Shown piece by piece: positions 1 to 9,980 of a DNA stretch of 64,000 nucleotides (positions within the stretch are counted from its first letter, which is position 1; each line of letters begins with the position of its first letter). Made by a program: the position numbers and the translations under genes. The notes below the pieces were generated by a model. It saw nothing but the letters and a program-made list of their open reading frames with translations, was not told where the DNA came from and did no database searches. Source of the DNA: Edaphochlamys debaryana (Eukaryota > Chlorophyta > Chlorophyceae > Chlamydomonadales); the NCBI GenBank assembly GCA_016858145.1, contig JAEHOE010000009.1, positions 1 through 64,000 on the forward strand, in the 5' to 3' direction.

Positions 1-788
1 CCCCTCTCGCCCCCCCCTCTTGCCCTGATCCTCAACCCTCCTACCCCCCATCCTTACCTGACAGGACCTTTGCCCCTGTGGGTATGTGCTTGGGCAGGTC
101 CAGGAAGCGCAGGAGCAGGCGGAACTGATTGGCGGGGTCACCGCACGCGTCGCACAGGGGGGCGCCTGGAGGCGGGAAGGGAGAAGGCAGCTTGGGGGTA
201 TCACGTTGTGGGTCTTAGAAGGTTGCCGAAGGCAGCGGCGGCCCCCGGCCAGCACCCTGCGAGGGCGGCGTTGCGCCTTTGCAGGGCCGCCCACGCCAGC
301 CCTCCGGCTGAACCGGCCGAGTGGGCGGGCGGGGGGGTCGCAAGCGTCTGGCAAGGGGACTCGGGGGGAGATGCGGCTCAGCGAGAGCTCACCGTCGGTG
401 CCGGACTCGCCCCAGAAGCGTGTCACGCCTGCAGGGGTGATGCCCGGGTGGGGTGGTGAAGGGTGGGAAGGGCGGGCCGACGACATGCGCCGGCATTGCT
501 GACACACGAACCCGCCCTCGAAGGCACCAGCGACATCGCAACAGCGCTTCATCAAGCCGTGTGATTGCCCTCCGAGCGCTTGCCGTTGAAGTTATTGTAG
601 TCCGCGGCATACTGCGTCGATATGTCCGTTTCACGACTGCCGTTGTACACGGTGCCCCCTATGGCCTTGCCGTCCAGAAAAGTAACGGTGCCCGAAGCCG
701 CGTCCGAGATACTGGGCCCCAACATCGCCGCAAAAGCGAGAGTGAGCACTGCTCTGCGCGACAGCGCGCGGGGATGACGCTGGGCCAT
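1..788 (-). CDS. Putative secreted protein, 5' part only (3' end lies left of the window)
   Basis: Function not recognised. Three exons can be chained in phase on the minus strand: 788-584, 428-393 and 165-58, the last ending at a GTAAGG donor, so the gene continues beyond the window edge. The ATG at 788 sits in a good context (AATAAG-ATGGCC). The N-terminus has basic residues including an RR pair, then a hydrophobic stretch (LTLAFAAMLG) ending near an Ala-Ala-Ser, which reads as a signal or lumen-targeting peptide. Later come a CDAC pair of cysteines and a leucine-rich stretch (RLLLRFLDLPKHIP). The first intron needs a GC donor (AACG|GCAAGC), because the frame meets a stop before any usable GT. 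No family is claimed. Confidence rests on phase consistency and start context. Confidence 0.5.
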
Positions 789-1966
789 CTTATTACGCTT
801 GCAAGCTCCAAGGATTTTGAGACTTGAGGTAGCGCTTTCAGGTGTTCAGGTATGCGATGCGGCCCCCGCGAGCAGGTGGGGGCCTGGAGCAAGGTAGACG
901 CCTAGAGAACAGCAGAATGGTTATTTCGACGACTTCCTCGGCTGGACATAGCTTAGGCAAACAGCCAGGACCTGCTCGCCGGGAAGCTGCCCTGCGAGAC
1001 GCCAAGACGTACAGCGACTCAACGGCTGGGCGCCCGCCATCCGAATCAGCCAAGGACTCTAGAGCTTCAGCTCTCTGTCTGGCTCTGTGGACTGTGCCCA
1101 GGTGCGGTGGTGCAGGCTGCAGGAGTAGGGCCTGCGCCCGTCTGCGCAAAGTGGACGAGCCAGTGCGCCAGTGCGATCACGGCTGCAGCACGCACCGAAG
1201 CACTTCAGCCCTGGACTGCCCCATGCGTCGTTGCGTGATGCGGATGACCCCCACTGCCCCCTCGCCTTTCGGCTGTCACCTCCACTCCCTCAACACCCCC
1301 ACACAGTCAACGTAACACATTGTCAGAGAGGTATATCATAACAGCATTCCCCACTCAGTCAGCAAAGCCCACGCCGGCCCACCTCGTCGGCCGACCCTTG
1401 GAGGCCAGACCCAGCCATATGGTTAAGGCAAGCTATCTTCAGTTCCAAAGCCCGGCTGCAGTCAAACGGTAATGCAATGCCGCCCGCCATGCTCGCCCAC
1501 CGCGCGGTGCTGTTCCGCCCCTGTGATGCACCTCGGATGCCCAATCCATGCCGCAGGCGCCAAATTGGAAAGCAAATGCATGCCTACACAAGTACACATT
1601 GCATGAAACACACGTGCTGCTGCCCTTCCGCCTTCATGCCACCGGCCCTGCACAACCGGGCGTACCAAGCCTGCTGCCTGCCGTCATTCCCCCGAACTTC
1701 CACGCACTGCATCGGCATCGGCAACGTTGGAACCCCCTCCCCGCCCTGCATGCCCTCGCCAGCTCGCTGCACCCCCTGGACTAGCGGGCCTAGCGGGCCT
1801 GTGCTCACGACAGCAGCCACGGCCCCTCCAAGTCCCCGTATCCCCGCGGCACCACTGCACTCGGCACAACTCCCGCCTGGCTCATCCAGAGCCTCGTGCT
1901 CCCGCCGCTCCCGCACACCGCCCCTGCCCGCTGCACCTGATCACCGACACCACACACCGCCGCCCC
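789..1966. other. Intergenic; no gene seen
   Basis: This stretch holds the presumed promoter of the minus-strand gene starting at 788 and the 3' UTR of the minus-strand gene ending at 1967. Open frames here lack start context and coding-like composition. Confidence 0.4.
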
Positions 1967-4900
1967 TCAGCCCCTGCCGCGGGCGGAATGGAAGGCCGGC
2001 GACAGCGCAGGCAGCCGCGCGGGGCCCGGGCCTGGGCCTGGGCCTGGGCCTGGGCCTGAGCCCGGGCCCTGCTGTGTCGACAGCGCCGGGCCCGACCCGG
2101 CGCCTGGGCGCGACCCACCGCCCCCCAGTGGCGGCGGCACCGGGCCCATGGTCGAGGCGGAGCCTGGGGAGTCACCCGGGCCGGGGCTGGCACTGGCGCT
2201 AGCGTCCGGGTCCCCAGCGGCCAGCGGCGTCAGGAGCTCCTTCCGGCTCGACCTGCGGCTGCCCGCCAGGCCTCCGCATCCGCCTCCGCCTCCGCCGCCA
2301 GTCATGCTCGCGCGCCATGCCGCCGCGACGACGGAGCCCGAGCTCGGGCCCGCTGGCGCCTCCGCACCGCCGCCGCCGCCCGGGGAGTCCATGGGCTGCT
2401 GGTGCATGGGCTGCTGGTGCAGCGCTCGCCGGGGGGAGGGGCCCACGCCAGGGCCGGCGCCGGGAGAGGGAACGACCACGGGCGGCGGCGTCGGGGCCAT
2501 AGCGGCGAACCGGGTGGGAGTGGACAGCGGCGGCGGCGGCTGCGGTGACTGCCCGACTTCGCCTCCGCCGCCGCCGCCAGGTGCGCCTGCGCCGCCGCTG
2601 ATGCTCACCGCGAGCGGTCCCTGGGATCGCCGCTGCACCAGACCCGGCACGGCCATCACACCTCCAGACGCAGTGCCGCCGCCGCCAGGTGCTTCCGTTG
2701 CGTCGCGGCCGCTCGTGCTGACGCGGACGCCGCCGCTCAAGCTGATGCGGCCGCTGCCACCGGCCCGGGCCTCCACCGAGCCCAAGCTGCGCAGCCCGCC
2801 TTCCCCCACCGCCGGGAAGCCCCGGGATGACAACGACGGCGGGGCGGGGTGGTGTTGGTGGGTGTTGAAGGAAGCGGACGCAGGCCCGGCCCACGCGGCA
2901 CCGCTGCCCGCTGCAGCTGACGGTACGACAGCATGGCCGCCAGATCCGAAGGACCCAGATCCAGATCCGGGCGGGCCGCCGCTGCTGGACGAGCGCCGGG
3001 GCTGCACGTGACGTGGCAGATGGGACGGCATGCTCTGGGCCGTGTGCAGGGCGTGGGCGTGGTGGGCGGCGTGGGTGGGGGAGGGGGCGTGCGTGTGGGC
3101 AGGGGAGGCGGCGGGCGGGAATGCGGCGGCGGGGGCGTCTGCGTCGCCTGGGGCCGTGCCATAGTCGGAGGGGGAGTCGGGGCGGCGGAGGGCTGCCAGC
3201 AGCCGGTCCGCCCGCGCGTTCTGCCCTGCACACAGTCACATGGGCGAAACAACAAGGGGAGTGTCCGGTTGGCCCGGTTGGCCTCATCCCACAGGTCTCC
3301 GCCCCCCCGAGCAGCATCTGTATGGTCAGAAACCCCCCACAAGTCATCGCCTGCGTTGCTCCCAAGCCAAAGCTCCCGATCCGAAGCCCCATCCAGCTGA
3401 TGACGCCCCTCAGCTAAACACGGACGTCTCAACCATACCATGCCCTGTGCCCCTGGCCCCGCACCCGCCACGTCAGCTGCCACTCTTTGTGACTCACCGC
3501 TGTCCTCCAGCGCCGCCAGGCTGCCCCTCTTGCCGATGAAGGACAGACCCGTACCGCTCGCACTCACTCGGCCGCCGCCACCTGCCCAGCCGCCGACCCC
3601 GCCGCCGCCGATGCCCGGGGCCGGCGGGGCGCCGTTGGCGCTCAGGCGGCCGCTGCCGCCGCCGCTGACGGTGCCGCCGCCGCCGCCCAGCGCTCCCGGG
3701 GTGCCGTTGGCGCTCAGGCGGCCGCTGCCAATGCTGCTGACGGTGCCCATCCCTCCGACCCCGCCGCCAACCCCGCCGCCGCCGCCCAGCGCTCCCGGCG
3801 TGCCGCTGAAGCTGACGCGGCCGGCCATACTGGTACGCGGGCTGGCGCCCACAGCCGCCGCCGCTGACGCCGACGTGCCGCTTGGGCCCGTCGCCCCGCC
3901 CGCTCCGGCGCCCCCAGCTGTAGAGCTGGCCACGTCGAGGCCCCATGCGCCGTTCGGGGTGGATCGGCGCGGGGCCGGCAGGGCCGCCCCGCCAGACCAC
4001 GCGGTCCCCGAGGCAGCGGAGCCGAACGACAGGGCCGCCAGGCCGCCGCCCGAGAAGCTGGTGCGGGGGGCCGGCGCGGTGGCGGCAGGGGAGGCGGCTG
4101 GGGAGACCCCTCCACCGCCAAATGACAGGGCCGCCAGGCCGCCGCCCGAGAAGCTGGTGCGGGGCACTGGCCCGGCAGCGGCTGCAGCAGCGGGTAGGGT
4201 TGCTGTGTTGGGTCCGCCTGTGTGTGACGCGGGGGCGGCGCCCGAGGTGGAAAGGATGCCGTTTGAGGAGGTAGAGCGGCCGGGCGCGGCTAGGAAGCGG
4301 GAGCGACGGAGCGCGGCCAGGCTGTCCGCGGAGGGACCGCCGTCGCCCGTCGCGCCGACGGGAGGCGGGGTGGGAAGCGGAAGCTGTGATGCGGAGTGGG
4401 CGGTTGAGGGGAGCGGGCGGCGAGTGGGGGCGGGAACGCTGCCGGTGCTCATGCGGCCAAAGGGGCTGGCGGCGGGGGCCGCGGCCTGAGCAGCGGTTGG
4501 GGACTCGGAGGGGGAGACGGGGGAGAATGTGGTTCCAGCCACGCTGTGGCGGGGTTGGCGAGCCAGGTTGCGGGCCGTCGTGCTGAGGAGGTCACCGCCG
4601 CTGGCGCTGTGGCGCGGGCCCCAGCCGGGGGTGAAGCCCCGCAGGAGGTTGCGCGATCCGCCGGCACGCACAGCTGCGGGCGGCTCAGCAACCGCGAAGT
4701 CTGCCTCGCCCTCCTCATCGTCCTCAAAGAACTCCCCCCCGCTGCTCTCCTCAGCCTCCTCCTCTGCCGTGTGCGACGCTTCGCGAGGTGCCCACGCCTC
4801 GGTGAGTACTGGTCCGCGAGGGATGTCAGGCTCCGCGAGCAGCTCGCGATAGCGCTGCTCCTCAAACTCCTCGTACTGTTTTTCCAGCTGCAGGCGAGAC

Positions 4901-5233
4901 AGGCTGACTCGCTGGTGTTCGTGTAGTCGGGCAGCGAGGATGCTGCTCTTAACCTTTGTGTGCTTGTCCAGAGCCTCTTCGAGCACCTCCTGAACCTGTG
5001 GCGGCTTGTTGCCAGTCAGGAATGGCACGTCCTGCGAGGAGCGCGCGGCGAGGGCACGCAACTGCTTTTAGAGAAGACCTGGCACAAGGACTTCTTGCCT
5101 TCGCTCTACTAGCCTACGCTAATTTAGACAGCATGAAGCACTCTGAGAGCCTCAAACAAGCACTGACCAGCCATTCGTCTGGGACAGAAGGTATGGCCGG
5201 CTCGGCTGGCCGCGGCAGCGGCGGAGCCGGCAT
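1967..5233 (-). CDS. Ser/Gly/Pro-rich low-complexity protein with a short N-terminal helical region
   Basis: Not recognised. A three-exon model closes in phase: 5233-5168, 5061-3498 and 3225-1967, giving 962 aa. Intron 1 is GTCAGT...GCAG (106 bp) and intron 2 is GTGAGT...TGCAG. Residues about 20-110 look folded: an amphipathic region followed by a charged helix (LEKQYEEFEEQRYREL) of coiled-coil type. An acidic patch (about residues 120-150) follows. The rest is disordered-looking Ser/Gly/Ala/Pro sequence with internal repeats, for example two copies of PRTSFSGGGLAALSFG and several GRLSANGTPGALGGGG-like units, and a Gly-Pro run near the C-terminus. The longest open frame begins with TTG at an AG acceptor, which is why an upstream exon was sought. 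It could be a scaffold or cytoskeleton-associated protein, but that is a guess. Confidence 0.6.
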
Positions 5234-5263
5234 ACTCTCCTTGATGACAACTAGGAATACGTA

Positions 5264-5271
5264 ATATATAG
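5264..5271 (-). promoter_or_regulatory. TATA-like element upstream of the 1967-5233 gene
   Basis: A TATATA run lies about 32-37 bp upstream of the proposed ATG (5233) on the minus strand. The spacing would give a very short 5' UTR, so it is tentative and could instead mean the true first exon is different. Confidence 0.25.
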
Positions 5272-7056
5272 AAGGCTACGCACGCGGTATGCGCGAGGGC
5301 CGCGCCTGACTAGGTCTGGACGTCGCTCGTCCACTCGTCCAGTCGTGACCTGCACGGCACGACAGCGGCGGATCAGTCCACGCCACGCCGGCTGAAGGGG
5401 GTGGAAACGTCGAGGCACGCAGCCAATTTGTATGACACGGGGGAACTGGCCGGGCGGGGCCTAGACCTTGAGGTAAGCCCTTCCTGGCGTTGAACACACG
5501 CCATTGCACTGCCCCCCGCCCTTCCTCGCTGGGCACCGTTCCGACACTGCGACGTGGTGAGTACGGGTAAGTAGCGGTAAGCTCTGAGCCGGACGGCCAC
5601 TTGTCGCCCCCTGCTCGCCACCCCTGTCCTCACCATGTGTCCCCACCGCAGCCAGTGCACTGGAGGATGCGCTCAAGCACTTTCAACCCTCACGGGGGTC
5701 CCCTATGCAGCTCAGGGTGTCGACATGCCTGTCTCGTGCGCGGCTGCTTCACCTATACGATGCGGCTTCTTGCCACGTTGTTCTCGTCAAATCCCTTCCC
5801 CGCCGCACCCCCTGAGCCCTAAACCGCCCCCAAGCACGCCCCCCGGGCCCCCCTTGAAGCAGTCCTCAACCACTCCATGCCACGCCCTTGACACTCGCGC
5901 CCACACAAGCTGGCCCCAGACTAAATCGCCCATGAGGGCTTAAAAGTCCCGGGCTGGACCAGGCTGGATGTCCCATAGCCTCCGTGCCCTGAGCCCCGGA
6001 ACTTTCTCCCGCCGCCCTCACATAGATTTGGGGTCTTGTCCGCCCTGGTGCCGTCCTTGTGATGGCCTCAAAGCCCCCCCAACACGACCATCCAACAAGC
6101 TCTAGATCAGTCACCCCTGCTCTACATGTCCAGGAACCCCAGCGAGGCCAGCAGCGCTTGAGCCCTGAGCCATACACCTGAGCAGAACAGCTCCACCGTT
6201 TGGGGCAAAGCCGTGGCCTGCCTTTCATCCACGCACACCCGCCTCAGACCCCGCCCTGCCACTGGCAGCCCGGCGGCCCCACACCGGCGATGACACCCAT
6301 ACTGCCGCCCCGGCTTGCCCCGACCTGGCAGCCCCCGCCCCCACCGCCCCGCCAGCGCTTGGTCATGACAACTTCATCACCCCCGATCGAACCCCCCTAT
6401 GATCGAGTCGTACTCGTCTTAGGGATGATGCCGGTACCACAACAGCACAATTGTCTCCGACGCATCTGCCCCGCCCGGTACACGTCCAATAGGTAGCATG
6501 TACAGGCGGTGGCTATCGTTTGAACGCTTCACCATGAAAACTTGAACACCCCATCCGCCCCATCAGAGACAGAAACTGAGCCTCGCTTCCCAGCTTGCGT
6601 CAGCCTTCACTAGATAGCCTGCCACCCCGATATCAAGTCCCGGTGTGCGGATCAATCGTGTCATAATCATAGCTGATTACCCGCATCAAGGTCATATCAT
6701 AGATAGCAAGCAACCCGACATTCGACCTGTTTGCGCCTCACTGGACACACACCCATTCGGCAACGGCCCGTAAGCAAGTCCACGGCTGTCACCGTGCGTT
6801 GTCCGTCTAATAACAACATCGCATCCGTAGGGCTACAGCGGGAGCCATACTAGCTATGCGCCAGCTCATCCGCGCCGGCCTACCTGAGGCCTCTGGCTTT
6901 CGGCACCCTACCTACCCGGCAGGGGGCCACACGCCCGCCCACGCACGCACCAATGGCTCAAGCGTGGCACTCGCAGGAGAGAGAGATGTTACAGGTGTTG
7001 ACCCAACCCGCACGCTCCGTTAGGGCCAGATTCGGGGCAGGCAAGCCGCAGACTCA
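5272..7056. other. Intergenic; no gene seen
   Basis: Between two minus-strand genes. It should contain the 3' UTR of the 7057-8786 gene and the upstream region of the 1967-5233 gene. I see no coding-like frame, RNA gene or recognisable element. Confidence 0.4.
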
Positions 7057-8786
7057 CTACAGAGCCGGCAGCAGCAGGCTGCTGTTTGTCCGCTCGATGA
7101 ATGCTCCTTCCGTTACCGCGCCCACCGAGAGAGGCTCCCGCCCCAGGGGCGAGCTCAGGGCCCGCGGCGGCGGCCTCCCCGGCGAGCCCTGATGCGCTGC
7201 CTCGCCCCCGCCGCCAGCGCCGCTTCCACCCCCGTCCCCGCCGCCCGACCCGCCCGGCCCCATGAGAAGGGCCATGACTCGAGAGGCTCTGGTGGGCGAG
7301 GAGCACGAGGCAGGGGCTGGGGCCGAGGCCGAGGCCGAGGCCGGAGGGTTGCCTCCGCCCAGATCCGGATTCGAAGAATCCCGTGGTCGTCTGTAGCAAG
7401 GGCTCCCGCGCAGCGCCTGAAGTGCGGCCGGGGCGCCGCTGAAACGCGGGCCCATGGCCGCAGAGGCGCCAGGGCTTGTGATCCCTGCGGTGGCGGCGGC
7501 GGTGGGGCTGTCGGCGCCGCCGAGGCTGCCGGCGGCGGCGCCTCGGCGCATGGAGGGCCGTGACGGCAGCCCCGGCGGCAGCATGGGGCTGCGCAGTAGA
7601 GGGCTGGACGCCGACTGAGGCGAGCCCTGAGCCTCGCAACCACCGCTGATGCTGTCAGCAGGGCCGCCGGCTGTGGGCGGCGGTGCGGTGGACGGACCCA
7701 AGCCCGGAGGCCTCACCAGGGCCAACCCCGACGAGCCGCGCCGGAGCCCGCTCGGGCTGTGCAGCAGTCGGGTGGGCGACTCGGGCCCATCCCCGGAGCC
7801 GGGTCCGGCGGCAGGCCCACTGCGCCAGGGCCCAGGGTCCAGACTGCGGCGGCTGTAGGACCGCGGGAGCCCAAGCCGGCAGCTGGGGCTGCCACCACAG
7901 GCGCCGCTGTCGCCACTGCCACCACCGGCCCCTCTGGGGCTGCCGCCCCGATCGCCGTCCCCGCCGCGCCCGCCAGCAGCCGGCGGCTCAACGGGCGCCC
8001 TGGCACGCGTGCTGCGCTGAGTCATCAGCGCCCGTTTCGACGGCGCCGTTCCGTCGCCGCCAGTACCACGGGTGACGGACGAGGAGCGGCCGACGGGGGA
8101 CGGGGGCCCCGGCCCCGGCCCGGGCGGCGCGGAGGGCGAGCCGGGCCCTCCGGGCCCCAGCGTGCCAGCACCACTCGCACCCGAGCTCGTGTGGGTCCCC
8201 GCTTGGGAGCTCACTGGCGGCAGCAGCCGGGCGCCGCTCGGGCTGCTGGCGGCCCTCGCGGCACCCGTGCCGGACAGCGCACCGCTAGCGCCCGTGTTCG
8301 TGCCCACGCCTGTGCCCACGCCTGTGCCCGCACTCGTGCTCGTGCCCACACCGCTGCTGCTGGTGCTGAGCAGGGACCCATCCGAGCCGCCTGCTGAGCT
8401 TCCCGGGCCCAGCCCGCCCGGGCCCGGCAGCGGCGGGAGGGCCTGGGGCGGCCGCTCGATGGTAGAGTCTGGGAGAGGAGGGGGGGGGGGGGGAGGGCAT
8501 GTCCCGGGTACGAGTTGTCGGGGCTGCAAGTCAGCTGCTCCGTCCGAAGTCATCAGTGGTCACAATGATGAGGGACCCCTACGCCGGGGGGGGGGGGCTA
8601 AAGCCCCCTGACCCCTGCCGCTCCTGCACTCGCCTGCTGCCTCGACGCTGCCGCTGCCCGAGTCCTCCAGGCTGTGGTCGGGGCTGGCCGCGTGCGGGGG
8701 CGGGGAGGGGGATGCCAGGGGCGGGGAGGGCGCCGCGGCGGCCGCTAGGGCCGCCTCAGCTTCGTGCAGTGGTTTGACACGATGCA
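7057..8786 (-). CDS. Low-complexity Ser/Gly/Pro protein, 5'-truncated paralogue of the 13950-16738 gene
   Basis: Two exons align with the neighbouring gene at 13950-16738: about 8786-8634 and 8468-7057. The upstream exon ends in GCAG|GCGAGT, a GC donor. Only this donor keeps the frame into the acceptor at 8468 (CTCTCCCAG), and the paralogue uses the same site. Shared landmarks are an EAEAA...Ala-run segment ending EAA, an ERPPQ block, ARLLP.VSSQA, SPMLPPGLPSRPSMRRGAA and a C-terminal AAHQGS...LSSPLGR block. No equivalent of the paralogue's earlier exons is found. Upstream sequence passes directly into a hairpin-repeat cluster, so the gene may be a truncated duplicate or use a start I cannot see. 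The long exon is still open (471 codons). Function unknown. Confidence 0.45.
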
Positions 8787-8800
8787 CTAAACGCTTGCAC

Positions 8801-9980
8801 CGCCCGGAGGCGGGTTCACAGGGCACTGCCGTCGCCCCTGAGGCGCACGAACAGCACAGCAGCACACGTCACAACCGGTCGCCCACGAGGCGCACCGACA
8901 TAAGCGAACGAAGCATGTTATACCGCCCTGGAGCGGACCAAAAGCTCGAAGCGTGGAGAGCGTAGCCCGTGCCAGCTAGGGCAAGCAGGCTGAGACGCTT
9001 TGACATGAGTGCCGCCACCCCATGGGCGCACGGACACAGCAAACGGTAGTGCTGACGGAAGCCGCCCGGAGGCGACCAGGAGAGCAGGTGCCGGATGCCG
9101 CAGCCTCAGCAGGCGCGCACCTCGAAGCCACCTCACAATGCAGGTCGCCCTGAGGCGACAGAACCACACAGCGCTGTACGCGGAGCCACTGCCAGCGGGG
9201 GCAAGCGGCCTTAGGCACCACTCAGCAGGTGCCGCCGCCTCAGCAGGCGCGCAGGCACAAGCCATCACAGCAACAAGTGCTACCACGGAGGCGGACTGAT
9301 AAAACAGTAGTATTGTAGTCCCTGCGGAAGGGGACTAGCACACACACAAGGGAAGCTGCCCGGAGGCAGTCACACGAAGGGCAAGAAGCGAACAATTAGA
9401 TGCCCGCGCAGCCGAAGGAGCTGGTGCAGGGAAGCATACGTGCGCCGGGACAACAGATGATGCGCGCACTTCTCCCCCCCCTGAGGCGGGCACAGAAGAG
9501 CGTCGCTCGGCAGGTGACGCCTCAGTAGGCGCGCACAAGCACGCATGCTTTTATCCGTTGGGCTGCCCCGAGGCAGCGCCGAGCAGCGAGCGCCGAGACA
9601 GGAGAGCCGCCGCCAGCGGGGGCGAGCAGGCTGAGGCGCCGCCGGGCGAGTGCCGCCGCCTCAGAAGGCGCGAAGGCACGAGCCCACACAAACAATCACA
9701 CAGGCCGCCGCGGAGGCGGGTAGACAAAGGGCGAGCGCCAAAGACAGAAGAGCCGCCGCCAGCGGGGGCGAGCGGGCGAAGGCGCCGCCGGGCGAGTGCC
9801 GCCGCTTCAGAAGGCGCGCAGGCACGCGCCACACATTACGCCCTGCGAGAGAAGCTTGCCCTGAGGCAGGTGAGTAATTGGCACCCAAAGAGGACGAAGG
9901 TGCGCCAGCCGGTCGGGTACCCAGTCGCAGCTGCTGCCACGGAGGCAAGCAGGCCAAGGACCCTGAGGCCAGGCGGCACC
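8801..9980. repeat. Cluster of short GC-rich hairpins and degenerate ~82-bp direct repeats
   Basis: At least a dozen small palindromes with 4-6 bp stems and mostly 4-nt loops are packed here, for example GTCGCC-CTGA-GGCGAC (9144-9159), CTGCC-CGGA-GGCAG (9356-9369), GCTGCC-CCGA-GGCAGC (9562-9577), CGCC-CGGA-GGCG (8801-8812, 9063-9074) and GCCT-CAGN-AGGC (9103-9114, 9237-9248, 9519-9530; 9658-9669 as GCCTCAGAAGGC). Stem bases differ between copies but stay complementary. Three ~81-bp direct copies (9182-9263, 9604-9684, 9750-9830) carry some of the hairpins. Not a CRISPR array: spacing is irregular and this is a eukaryotic nuclear context. Confidence 0.65.

Noticed and set aside
8801..9870. CRISPR-like array
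   Set aside because: Repeats are short palindromes at irregular spacing with no constant spacer length, in nuclear eukaryotic DNA with introns.
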